Below are positions 22,504 to 30,608 of a stretch of 32,732 bases of DNA, piece after piece. The position numbers and the translations under genes are program-made. Below the pieces are notes generated by a model. That model ran no database searches, was not told the origin of the DNA, and was given only the letters and a program-made list of their open reading frames with translations. The stretch's first letter is position 1. Every line of letters begins with the position of its first letter. This DNA comes from Candidatus Aminicenantota bacterium (lineage in GTDB: Bacteria; Acidobacteriota; Aminicenantia; JAMOAD01). Location of the stretch: positions 1-32,732 of the forward strand of contig JAMOUT010000074.1 of NCBI GenBank assembly GCA_027061995.1, written 5' to 3'.

Positions 22504-24543
22504 TTATGATACAATAACACGATTTTTGCCGGAAGTTTTCCCTTTATATAAAGCTTCGTCCGCTTTTTTAATGGTTTTATCTATTTCTCTTTCGGAAGAA
22601 TATTCCGATATTCCAAAAGTCATGGTTATATTAAACTCAATATTTTCAAACATAAAAGGATGCGTTTCTATCATTTTCCTAAGTTTTTCAGCAACCTTTA
22701 CAGCTCCTTTAATATCTGTCTCAGGGAGTAGTATCAAAAATTCTTCACCACCCCATCTACTTACGGTATCCTGTCCTCTTAACCCTTTTTTAAATATTGT
22801 TGTTATTTCTTTCAATGTCCAATCACCGCAAGCATGTCCGTGATTATCATTAATTCTTTTAAAATCATCTATATCACTCATAATAAAACTAAATATTTTC
22901 CCGCTTCTTTTAAATCTAATAATCTCAAAATCTATTTTATTATACATAGCTCTTCTATTAAAAAGCCCTGTCAATGGGTCTGTTTTTGCCGCTTTTGCGA
23001 GTTCTTTTTGTATCTCTTTAAGTTTTTTATTTTTTTTCTCAAGGTCAATCGTCCTTTCTTCAACTTTTTTTTCGAGGTTTTTACTGTATTCAAGAAGTTC
23101 CATTCTATATTTTTTCATTGATTTAGCCATATTTGTAAAAGCTGCGGATAATATGCCAAATTCATCTTTCACCCTTATAGGTATCTCTACATCAAAAGTT
23201 CCGTTATCTATTTTTTTCACCCCTTCCAGTAGATTTTTTAAGGGACTGAGAACATTTGCCTTGAAAAACATGGGAAAAAGAAAAACAACAAATAAAATAG
23301 AGATAAAAACCACCATCAAAATATTCTTTATAAGAAAATGGATACTTAAAGTATAATTCAAAGGGTTTAAACCAATCTCATATATTTTATCTTTTATCTT
23401 AAAAAAATATGAAAAATATTTTGCCTTCTGATAGTATAAATTCTTATAATTCCTGCTGATTTTAGTAAAGAAAAATATTTTATTCTTATAATCTTTTCTT
23501 AATTTTTCATTATCCGCATATATGAATTTTTCATCATGCCAATTTTTTGAAGAGTATAAAACAGAAAAATCGTTTGAAGGGAATTTTTCTCTTTTATTAA
23601 ATTTTAATATATAACTTACATTTTTCGGCATATTTGAAAAATCATTCAAAATTATATTATTTTTACATAATCTGACTTTTAAAAGATTATTTGTCTCATG
23701 AGTTCTTTTTGTTTCTCTAACCATAAAATATCCTATTAAATTTAGCAAGACTAAAAGAGATACAAGGCTTATCCCCACGACTTTTGATATAAGACTGATA
23801 GGTGTATCAGAATGATCTATGTAAAACAAAACAAAAAGAAAGAAAAAGAGTGCCGAGCCCTCTGTAAAAATAATATTATGTATCTCTCTCGGAATCACCC
23901 CTCTTACCGAAAAGAAAACCATGAAACTCAAAAATGATGAGAAAAACATAAGATAAGCAAACTTAATTAAAAATTTTGATTCTTTATTATTAGGTTTAAA
24001 AAAAGTAATGACAAAAATATCTATTAATTTTTTTATTCGGCTTTTATCGGAAAACTTTTTTTTCTTTCGGGATAGATATAGTATCCTTCTTACAAGAACG
24101 ATGAATGCCCATAAGAATTCCAATGTTGCTATAAAAGACAGCCATGATATATCCTTATCATCATAATACAAATTATTGAAAATACCGTATAAGATCTGAA
24201 TAGCGGCTAATATCGCTATGGTTGTTGAAAACAAAGAAACTATTAGAAATTCCAATGTCCGTTTGTTTTCCTGAAAAGAATAAACGAAAAAAAGGAGAAA
24301 AACAAGTGCAAATTGACCGAACATATGTTGCAAAATAATAAAATGGTCGGCAAATTTTATTTCCAAAGATATCCCGATAAAACCTGACAGAAATAAAAGG
24401 CTGATATTTATATAAAAACCTCTCAAATAGATAATTTTTTTATCCGGGTTTTTAAAAGAAAACAGATAAACACCTATTATAAAAGTAAATACAAATAGAA
24501 GAAAAGTTGAAAAAGAATATTCATTTAATAGTATATTATTCAT
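22504..24543 (-). CDS. Membrane diguanylate cyclase (multi-TM, HAMP, GGDEF)
   Basis: 679 residues. About seven to eight membrane helices occupy residues 8-277, starting FLLFVFTFIIGVYLFSF. An extracytoplasmic region of about 125 residues and another helix (ILMVVFISILFVVFLF, near 410-428) come next. A HAMP linker (LSPLKNLLEGVKKIDNG, VKDEFGIL), a short coiled coil (EKKVEERTIDLEKKNKKLKE) and a GGDEF domain complete it. The cyclase has DPLTGLFNRR, MSDIDDFKRIND and active-site GGEEF, with RGQD five residues upstream as an I-site, so it should be active and product-inhibited. The ligand sensed outside is unknown. It lies 8 nt after the papain-like hydrolase gene and 12 nt before DUF58, likely one transcript. 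Confidence 0.93.
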   Translation of the reverse strand: MNNILLNEYSFSTFLLFVFTFIIGVYLFSFKNPDKKIIYLRGFYINISLLFLSGFIGISLEIKFADHFIILQHMFGQFALVFLLFFVYSFQENKRTLEFLIVSLFSTTIAILAAIQILYGIFNNLYYDDKDISWLSFIATLEFLWAFIVLVRRILYLSRKKKKFSDKSRIKKLIDIFVITFFKPNNKESKFLIKFAYLMFFSSFLSFMVFFSVRGVIPREIHNIIFTEGSALFFFLFVLFYIDHSDTPISLISKVVGISLVSLLVLLNLIGYFMVRETKRTHETNNLLKVRLCKNNIILNDFSNMPKNVSYILKFNKREKFPSNDFSVLYSSKNWHDEKFIYADNEKLRKDYKNKIFFFTKISRNYKNLYYQKAKYFSYFFKIKDKIYEIGLNPLNYTLSIHFLIKNILMVVFISILFVVFLFPMFFKANVLSPLKNLLEGVKKIDNGTFDVEIPIRVKDEFGILSAAFTNMAKSMKKYRMELLEYSKNLEKKVEERTIDLEKKNKKLKEIQKELAKAAKTDPLTGLFNRRAMYNKIDFEIIRFKRSGKIFSFIMSDIDDFKRINDNHGHACGDWTLKEITTIFKKGLRGQDTVSRWGGEEFLILLPETDIKGAVKVAEKLRKMIETHPFMFENIEFNITMTFGISEYSSEREIDKTIKKADEALYKGKTSGKNRVIVS

Positions 24544-24551
24544 TTAAACCT

Positions 24552-25325
24552 TTAAGAAAAAACATATCTTCCGATTTTAACAAGTGTTTTTGATGTTTCA
24601 AGGTCATGAGGTGTTACGCATGCCGCAACCGCAGGGTCAAATGACCCTTTGTCATAAAAGAGAGATTGAACATCCGCTCTTGATTTTTTCCATGCTTCAT
24701 AAAACTTTCTTTTTGAATCAAACAAAGCATCTTTTCTTATCTTGCTGTTTTCCATTGCTTTTAAAGTATCAAATAAAACCCCTTCAATTTCAAGAGTATA
24801 TTTTCCCTTTGGAACAGCTTGATTAAATGACCTGTAAACAACTTCAGAGCATACCATAGGTTTTTTCCCGTCATCCATTATTTTAAATAATAATTCGGTT
24901 GCATGATCAAGGATAACTCTTAATATCTTTTTTTCAACTTCGGGAAGAGTTATATCTCTCGTAAGAACTAAGATTGCAAGCAAAAACAGATGATCGGTAG
25001 CATATTTCAGACCTTCTTTGCCTATCTTATCAGCCTCTTCAATAACAGGTAGAGAAGACCAGCCTTGATCTCCGAGAAAATGATTATCTTTTTTAAATCT
25101 GTAAATATCCACGAAAACTTCATCTTTCAAACTATCTATGCTCTCCCTGACAACTCCGTGCAAAGTAGCTTGAACAACCTGTTCACCGTCAAAAATAGCA
25201 GCATGGCTATATGTTCCTTCATCAAACAATTCTATAAGGTCGGACAATAAACCATCTCCTCTGCATAATAAAATGTCACCTTTTTTTAAATCTTTAAAAC
25301 GAATATATTCTTTTGTTTTCTCCAT
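24552..25325 (-). CDS. Permuted papain-like hydrolase (YiiX/NlpC-P60 superfamily)
   Basis: 257 residues from the ATG at 25325; an in-frame TTG at 25331 is less likely because the promoter -10 box abuts it. FKDLKKGDILLCRGDG is the usual opening. The catalytic His is His41 in YSHAAIFDG and the nucleophile is Cys159 in MVCSEVVYRSF, so His precedes Cys, the permuted order of YiiX/YaeF-like amidases. No signal peptide is present, so it acts inside the cell or on lipid-linked substrates at the inner membrane. Family members cut amide or acyl bonds in peptidoglycan or lipids; the substrate is unknown here. It heads a likely operon with the membrane GGDEF and DUF58 genes. Confidence 0.85.
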   Translation of the reverse strand: MEKTKEYIRFKDLKKGDILLCRGDGLLSDLIELFDEGTYSHAAIFDGEQVVQATLHGVVRESIDSLKDEVFVDIYRFKKDNHFLGDQGWSSLPVIEEADKIGKEGLKYATDHLFLLAILVLTRDITLPEVEKKILRVILDHATELLFKIMDDGKKPMVCSEVVYRSFNQAVPKGKYTLEIEGVLFDTLKAMENSKIRKDALFDSKRKFYEAWKKSRADVQSLFYDKGSFDPAVAACVTPHDLETSKTLVKIGRYVFS

Positions 25326-25330
25326 TTTCA

Positions 25331-25359
25331 ATTATATATAATCAAAGGATATTATTCAA
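25331..25359 (-). promoter_or_regulatory. Sigma-70 promoter of the papain-like hydrolase operon, leaderless
   Basis: Minus strand TTGAAT (25359-25354), 17 nt, perfect TATAAT (25336-25331), 5 nt, ATG at 25325. Identical geometry to the waaA and triple-REC promoters, without a Shine-Dalgarno sequence. Confidence 0.65.
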
Positions 25360-25392
25360 TATCTTCCAAACCATTAGAATTCATTCTTAAGC

Positions 25393-26289
25393 TTATTCCT
25401 CTTTTCTTAAGAATTTGGATACGGAAGTATAGGATGAAAATCCTCCGACAAATCCTGCGATGATAATTAAATAAAAATAGTATTTTGCGGAAAGATTACT
25501 CGTTCCGATTAGAGGTCTTATAAAATCATAAAACCCTTTTAAATAATAGGGGAGAATCATAAGTGTTATCTCAAAGAGTATAACCGATATCAAAGCACCT
25601 ACTACTCCCAAAATAATACCATTTAAAATTAACGGTAATTCTATGTAAAAATTGGAAGCACCAACCATTTTCAAAATTGAGACCTCCTCTTTTCTCGAAT
25701 AAGCCACAATCTTTATAATATTTACAATTGTAAAAAAGGAAGTGAAAAGTAAAATCGAGCCGAAAAACAAACCCGTAATAATAACGACCCTTTGAGCCCC
25801 TTTAAGTTTATCTATTAAAAGAAGATTTGTTTTTATCTCTTTAACGGCAGGATATTGTTTATATTTATCAATAAATTCATTAATTTTTTTCCTGTTTTTC
25901 CCTTTAAAATAAACTCTGATTGATGAAGGAAAAGGATTTTCCCCTATATCTTCAACAGTCTGTTTTAACTCCGGGAAATTTTTAAGGAATAGTTCTTTTG
26001 CTTGTTTTGAATCGGTAAAAACATATTTTTTAATTAGCGGTTCTTGTTTTAATAAATTTATCAATTTATCATGTTGATTATTATTATCTTTTTTTAAAAA
26101 TATTTCCGCCCTGTATTCGGAGGCAAATTTGTTCGTAAACTCCCCTATATTAACTTTCAAAAAGAAGAAAATATTTATAACAAAAAAAGTGAATATTATT
26201 GTAAGAAGAGAGAGAGCATTTACATATTTCTGATTTTTAAAATTTTCAAGAGTATCATTCATTATATATTTAAAAACAAACAATCTCAT
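25393..26289 (-). CDS. ftsX: Cell-division protein FtsX
   Basis: 298 residues. Membrane partner of FtsE that transmits the division signal to peptidoglycan hydrolases. Four membrane helices (about 22-44, 170-195, 218-240, 265-285) with a large extracytoplasmic loop between the first two (LFLKNFPELKQTVEDIGENP, PSSIRVYF) are the FtsX layout. SILKMVGASNFYIELPLILN is the typical cytoplasmic loop. Its start overlaps the ftsE stop by 4 nt. The peptidoglycan hydrolase it controls is not evident nearby; the neighbouring permuted papain-like protein has no signal peptide and is not an obvious candidate. Confidence 0.95.
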   Translation of the reverse strand: MRLFVFKYIMNDTLENFKNQKYVNALSLLTIIFTFFVINIFFFLKVNIGEFTNKFASEYRAEIFLKKDNNNQHDKLINLLKQEPLIKKYVFTDSKQAKELFLKNFPELKQTVEDIGENPFPSSIRVYFKGKNRKKINEFIDKYKQYPAVKEIKTNLLLIDKLKGAQRVVIITGLFFGSILLFTSFFTIVNIIKIVAYSRKEEVSILKMVGASNFYIELPLILNGIILGVVGALISVILFEITLMILPYYLKGFYDFIRPLIGTSNLSAKYYFYLIIIAGFVGGFSSYTSVSKFLRKEE

Positions 26290-26954
26290 TGGACAACTCT
26301 CAAATTTTCTATCTTTCCCTTTTTAAGAGATAAGATGTTTTTTGCATATCTGTTGATTAAGAATTTATCATGAGTTGCAATTATTACTGTTGCACCCCTT
26401 GTATTAAGTTTTTTGAACATCTCCATTATTTCAAAAGAGATTTCCTCATCAAGATTACCCGTAGGTTCATCGGCAAGTATTATTGATGGCTTTCCCACTA
26501 TCGCTCTTGCTATTGCAACTCTTTGCTGCTCTCCTCCCGAAAGTGTTCTTGTTCTTTTCCATATCTTATGATGGATACCAACCCATCTTAATACTTCAAG
26601 CACCTCTTTTTTTATTGTTTTTAACGGAAGCCCCCTTATTTTAAGTGAAAGTGCAACATTGTCAAAAACAGATCTGTCTTGTAATAATCGAAAATCCTGA
26701 AAAATAACACCCACTTCCCGACGAAAAACAAATATCTTATTTTCGGGGATAACCGATATGTTTTTTCCGTTAATAATAATAGCACCTTTTGTGGGTTTGA
26801 TCTCCCTCGTTATAAGTTTTAAAAAGGTTGTTTTGCCCGCTCCACTGTGCCCCGTTATAAAGAAAAAATCACCTTTATCGATTTTTAAAGAAACACCTTC
26901 GAGAGCATATTCTCCTCTCGTATAACTTTTATATACGGATGAAAATTGTATCAT
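26286..26954 (-). CDS. ftsE: Cell-division ATP-binding protein FtsE
   Basis: 222 residues, the ATPase of the FtsEX complex at the septum. Walker A is GHSGAGKTT (about 34-42), signature LSGGEQQRVAIARAI, Walker B ILADEPTGNLDE and switch histidine in IATHDKFL. All ATPase motifs are intact and length is standard. Its start overlaps the end of the transketolase gene by 4 nt and its end overlaps ftsX by 4 nt, so all are translated from one mRNA. Confidence 0.95.
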   Translation of the reverse strand: MIQFSSVYKSYTRGEYALEGVSLKIDKGDFFFITGHSGAGKTTFLKLITREIKPTKGAIIINGKNISVIPENKIFVFRREVGVIFQDFRLLQDRSVFDNVALSLKIRGLPLKTIKKEVLEVLRWVGIHHKIWKRTRTLSGGEQQRVAIARAIVGKPSIILADEPTGNLDEEISFEIMEMFKKLNTRGATVIIATHDKFLINRYAKNILSLKKGKIENLRVVQ

Positions 26955-27811
26955 CTGTTTTTTCCAAGCTCTTGGAGAGCTTGTTTCATCTGTTCCTCAT
27001 TGGGTGCTTTTCCATGAAAAGCAGGGTTGTTTTCCATAAAGGATACACCTTTGCCTTTTACTGTTCTTGCTATAATCATAATGGGTTTTCCTTCCCTTTT
27101 GTCCGATTCATCAAGAGCATAAAGGATATCATTAAAATCATGTCCGTTAATTTCAATGGTTTTCCATCTGAAAGCCTCGCATTTTTCTTTTAAAGGGGAG
27201 ATATCATCTATCCTTTCCACAAATCCGTCAAGTTGTATCCCATTGTAATCTATGATTCCGACAAGATTATCAACTCCCAGATTACCCGCTTTTAAAATGG
27301 TTTCCCAAATTTGTCCTTCCTGCATCTCCCCGTCTCCAATCATAACATAAACCTTTCTATCTTTTTCCTTGTCTATTTTTAATCCGAGAGCTATACCGAG
27401 AGCAATGGATAACCCTTGTCCGAGAGAACCTGTCGAGGCTTCAATTCCGGGGGTTTTCATTCTGTCGGGGTGTCCTTGAAGCATATGTCCGAGCTGTCTC
27501 AAATAATCCAGCTCCCCTTTTTTAATAACGCCGAGTTCGGCAAGCGCGGCATATTGCACGGGAGCGGCATGCCCTTTTGAAAGTATAAAATAATCCCTTT
27601 TATCCCAATGAATATTTTGCGGATCATATCTCATCTTGTGAAAATAAAGAGCGGTAACAATATCGGCAGCCGAAAGCGAGCCTCCTGGATGACCGGATTG
27701 AGCTTTGTATATAGCTTCAAGAAGCTCTATTCTGATTTTTCTCGCTTTATCTTTTAACTCATCAATTAGTTCCGAAGAATAATTTCCGGTTTTACCTTGT
27801 TCATTTTCCAT
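26951..27811 (-). CDS. Transketolase, N-terminal subunit
   Basis: 286 residues from the ATG at 27811, chosen over the in-frame TTG at 27814 because AAGGAGA is best spaced to it. It carries only the thiamine-diphosphate/Mg-binding half: GHPGGSLSAADIVTALYFHK, SKGHAAPVQYAALAE, STGSLGQGLSIALGIALG and the cofactor motif GDGEMQEGQIWE. In split transketolases a C-terminal subunit of about 310 residues is encoded next door; none is present here, so it must lie outside the window. The gene overlaps gatB upstream and ftsE downstream, an unusual spot for a pentose-phosphate enzyme. Confidence 0.92.
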   Translation of the reverse strand: MENEQGKTGNYSSELIDELKDKARKIRIELLEAIYKAQSGHPGGSLSAADIVTALYFHKMRYDPQNIHWDKRDYFILSKGHAAPVQYAALAELGVIKKGELDYLRQLGHMLQGHPDRMKTPGIEASTGSLGQGLSIALGIALGLKIDKEKDRKVYVMIGDGEMQEGQIWETILKAGNLGVDNLVGIIDYNGIQLDGFVERIDDISPLKEKCEAFRWKTIEINGHDFNDILYALDESDKREGKPIMIIARTVKGKGVSFMENNPAFHGKAPNEEQMKQALQELGKNR

Positions 27812-29228
27812 CAAGAATCTCCTTTAATAATAAATTGACCTTTTGAGGATTGGCTCTCCCTTTTGTTTTTTTCATAACCTGCCCCACAAAAAATCCGAAT
27901 AATTTTTTTTCTCCCGCTTTGTATCTGTCAATCTCTTTTTGATTCTCCGATAAAACACCTGAAATCAACTCTTTTATCTTATCGTCCGAATCAATTTTTT
28001 CAACCCCCTTTTGTTTTATCAAAACCTCTATCTCTTTTCCCGTCTTTATCATCTCAGGTAATAATTCCTTGGCAACAAGTCCCGTAATCTCCCCGTCATC
28101 AACCTTTTTTACAAACTCGGCAAATGGTTTGGCTTTTACGGGAGGATTTATAAATCCGGTATCAATATCTTTTACATATCTTAAAAGTTCGGACAAAATC
28201 CAATTTGCATTTTTAATCGGTATTTTATTATATGATGAAACCTCTTCGAAAAAATCGGCAAGATACTTAGAAACGGTTAATGAAACAGCATCTTTTTTAC
28301 TTAATTCATACTCTTCCATAAATCTTTTGATTTTATCCGAAGGTAATTCGGGAATTTCTTCTTTTACCTCATCCACGGTTTTTTTATCAATTTTAAGGGC
28401 AAGAAGGTCAGGTTCCGGAAAATATCTGTAATCAAGCATCTCCTCTTTTGTTCTCATAGTGAATGTTTTATTCTGTTTTGAATCATAAAGTTTTGTTTCA
28501 TACTCTATCTTTTTCCCGGAGCCTATAATCTCTTTTTGAGATTTTATCTCATAGTTTATCGCTTTTTGGACAAATTTAAAAGAGTTGACATTTTTAATCT
28601 CAACCCTTGTTCCGAGAGGGGTTTCCGGTTCATGAATCGAAACATTCGCATCACACCTTAAACTTCCCTCTTCAAGATTCCCGTCATTAACACCTATATA
28701 AATCAATATTTGTCTTAAATTTTTTAAAAATTCGGAAGCTTCCTCGGCGGATTCTATATCAGGTTTTGTTACAATCTCAATTAACGGGATTCCCGTTCTG
28801 TTAAAATCAATTTTCGTTTTTCCCGTTTTACTATCATGGATTGATTTACCCGCATCCTCTTCAATATGTATCCTCTCTATTCCGATTTTTCTTTTCTCTC
28901 CGTTTACCTCAATTATAAGATATCCGTTTGTTGCAAAAGGTTTATAGAATTGTGTTATTTGATATCCCTTGGGAAGGTCCGGATAAAAATAGTTTTTTCT
29001 ATCAAAAAATGAGGTCTCTGCGATTTCACAATTTAAAGCAAGAGCGGCTTTGACAGCCATTCTAACCGCTTTCCTGTTTAAAACGGGAAGAGCTCCCGGA
29101 TATCCGAGACACACCGGGCATACATTTGTATTCGGGGAATCTCCGTATTCCGTGGAGCAAGAACAAAATAATTTTGTCTTTGTCAACAATTGTGCATGAA
29201 TTTCAAGACCTATCACACTTTTATACAT
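27801..29228 (-). CDS. gatB: Aspartyl/glutamyl-tRNA amidotransferase subunit B
   Basis: 475 residues. Subunit of GatCAB, which converts misacylated Glu-tRNA(Gln) or Asp-tRNA(Asn) to the amide form. The start VIGLEIHAQL, zinc-site cysteines (CSCSTEYGDSPNTNVCPVC), FFDRKNYFYPDLPKGYQITQ, EEDAGKSIHD, FNRTGIPLIEIVT and DYRYFPEPDL are diagnostic. The C-terminal GatB/YqeY domain (QKEIDRYKAGEKKLFGFFVG, near 425-475) is complete. gatA and gatC are not in the window. The ATG has no Shine-Dalgarno and lies 8 nt after an extended -10 box. The presence of GatB implies that glutaminyl- or asparaginyl-tRNA is at least partly made by the indirect route. Confidence 0.97.
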   Translation of the reverse strand: MYKSVIGLEIHAQLLTKTKLFCSCSTEYGDSPNTNVCPVCLGYPGALPVLNRKAVRMAVKAALALNCEIAETSFFDRKNYFYPDLPKGYQITQFYKPFATNGYLIIEVNGEKRKIGIERIHIEEDAGKSIHDSKTGKTKIDFNRTGIPLIEIVTKPDIESAEEASEFLKNLRQILIYIGVNDGNLEEGSLRCDANVSIHEPETPLGTRVEIKNVNSFKFVQKAINYEIKSQKEIIGSGKKIEYETKLYDSKQNKTFTMRTKEEMLDYRYFPEPDLLALKIDKKTVDEVKEEIPELPSDKIKRFMEEYELSKKDAVSLTVSKYLADFFEEVSSYNKIPIKNANWILSELLRYVKDIDTGFINPPVKAKPFAEFVKKVDDGEITGLVAKELLPEMIKTGKEIEVLIKQKGVEKIDSDDKIKELISGVLSENQKEIDRYKAGEKKLFGFFVGQVMKKTKGRANPQKVNLLLKEILDGK

Positions 29229-29236
29229 TGTGAAAT

Positions 29237-29245
29237 ATTATATCA
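29237..29245 (-). promoter_or_regulatory. Extended -10 promoter of the gatB operon
   Basis: Minus strand TGATATAAT (29245-29237): TG-N plus a perfect TATAAT, no recognisable -35 at 17 nt. The ATG starts 8 nt later, so the transcript would have at most a one- or two-base leader, in keeping with the absence of a ribosome binding site. Confidence 0.5.
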
Positions 29246-29285
29246 TAGAAATCAGTCAAAAATAATACCGGAAATTTCTCTGCAA

Positions 29286-30440
29286 TTACCCGAAGAATCT
29301 TTTAAAAACTTCGTAAATGTAATCTATATCTTCGGTTTTCAGATGGGGATGCATCGGAAGCGTTAATATCTCTTTCGATACTTTTTCTGTTACGGGAAGA
29401 GAACCTTTTTTATATCCGAGATAGTCGAGTGCCGGTTGCAGATGAGAAGGGATAGGATAGTGTATTCCCACTTCCACACCATTCTCCTTTAAAAATTTAA
29501 AAAGTTCATCCCTTTTTTCGCTTCTTATTACGAACAGATGATAAACATGTTTTCCTTTGTTTGATTTTTTAGGCAATATCAATGGGAATTCTTTTAGTTT
29601 TTCATTATAATATTCCGCTGCTTTGATTCTATTATTATTCCAATCTTCCAATCTTTTCAATTTCAACCTCAATATCACAGCTTGAAGTTCATCAAGTCTT
29701 GAATTATAACCGACCATCTCATGGGTATATTTATCCGACTGCCCGTGAACTCTGAGTTTTCTTGCAATCTCCGCATACTTTTCATTATCAGTTAAAATAA
29801 TTCCCCCCTCTCCGAGAGCACTTAAATTTTTAGAAAAATAAAAACTAAAAGCACCCATATCACCCATGGAACCCGCTTTAGACCCTCCGAATTCAGCCCC
29901 GTGAGCCTGAGCACAATCTTCAAGTATTTTAAGATTATACTCTCCGGCTATCTCCTTTATCTGTTTCATGTCAACCGGATTTCCGTAAAGATGAACGGGA
30001 ATAATCCCTTTGATTTTTCTCCCGCTGTTTTTATCAACATAAAAACCATCCGATAATCTGCTGTTATTTTTAAAATATTCTCTTATTTTACTTACGGAAA
30101 CAGTAAAATCATTCTCATCTATATCAATCATAATAGGAAGAGCTCCTGTTTCTATTACAGCTTCAATTGTAGCAAAAAATGTAAAAGAGGGAACCAAAAC
30201 AGCATCACCTTCCCCTATACCCATGGATTTAAGAGCAAGAAAAAGAGCTGCTGTTCCCGAGTCAACCCCTATTCCGAATTTGGCACCCGAGTATTCGGCA
30301 AATTCCTGTTCAAAAGATTTCATATTAGGTCCCAACATCAGATACATGGAATCAAAAACCTTTTCCCACTCTTGCCATAACTCATCTTTAATCTCATTAT
30401 ATTGTGATTTTAAATCCACCATTTTTATGGTTTTTTTCAT
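29286..30440 (-). CDS. DegT/DnrJ/EryC1-family sugar aminotransferase
   Basis: 384 residues, PLP-dependent, transferring an amino group to a keto-sugar nucleotide in envelope polysaccharide or nonulosonic acid synthesis. LKSQYNEIKDEL opens the protein. GVDSGTAALFLALKSMGIGE binds PLP phosphate; EDCAQAHGAEFGG and the Schiff-base Lys in FYFSKNLSALGEGG follow. MVGYNSRLDELQAVILRLKL and GIHYPIPSHLQPAL are typical late motifs. A strong AGGAGGAG precedes the ATG. It is the most upstream of the minus-strand run and has its own promoter; 57 bp and a separate promoter divide it from gatB. It may act with the sugar epimerase/dehydratase genes at 17026 and 32575, but the substrate is not identifiable. Confidence 0.93.
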   Translation of the reverse strand: MKKTIKMVDLKSQYNEIKDELWQEWEKVFDSMYLMLGPNMKSFEQEFAEYSGAKFGIGVDSGTAALFLALKSMGIGEGDAVLVPSFTFFATIEAVIETGALPIMIDIDENDFTVSVSKIREYFKNNSRLSDGFYVDKNSGRKIKGIIPVHLYGNPVDMKQIKEIAGEYNLKILEDCAQAHGAEFGGSKAGSMGDMGAFSFYFSKNLSALGEGGIILTDNEKYAEIARKLRVHGQSDKYTHEMVGYNSRLDELQAVILRLKLKRLEDWNNNRIKAAEYYNEKLKEFPLILPKKSNKGKHVYHLFVIRSEKRDELFKFLKENGVEVGIHYPIPSHLQPALDYLGYKKGSLPVTEKVSKEILTLPMHPHLKTEDIDYIYEVFKRFFG

Positions 30441-30468
30441 TTTCTCCTCCTATGGAAAACCGTTTGTT

Positions 30469-30477
30469 ATTTTACCA
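30469..30477 (-). promoter_or_regulatory. Extended -10 promoter of the aminotransferase gene
   Basis: Minus strand TGGTAAAAT (30477-30469), a TG-N extended -10 with TAAAAT; no good -35 at 17 nt. The leader would be about 25 nt and contains the AGGAGGAG ribosome binding site. Confidence 0.4.
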
Positions 30478-30577
30478 TTTATTTAAGAATAAGAAAATAA
30501 AAAGGGACAAAAAACGGAAAACATTAGCAAAAAGATAAATATGATTCACTGCAAATATTAATTTTTTAACAAAATTA

Positions 30578-30586
30578 TGGTATCAT
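30578..30586 (+). promoter_or_regulatory. Extended -10 promoter of the TonB-receptor gene
   Basis: TGGTATCAT (30578-30586), 22 nt before the ATG at 30609. No clear -35 and no Shine-Dalgarno sequence in the short leader. No cobalamin riboswitch or Fur-like palindrome is visible in the 168-bp gap. Confidence 0.4.
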
Positions 30587-30608
30587 TTGTCTATTTCAAA
30601 AAATAACA

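Noticed and set aside
29243-29265. TTGACT on the minus strand as the -35 box for gatB.
   Set aside because: It lies only 11 nt from TATAAT, too close for a -35/-10 pair; the extended -10 explains the promoter better.
30441-30608. Cobalamin riboswitch before the BtuB-like receptor.
   Set aside because: The leader between the -10 box and the ATG is about 15 nt, with no B12-box or paired regions visible.
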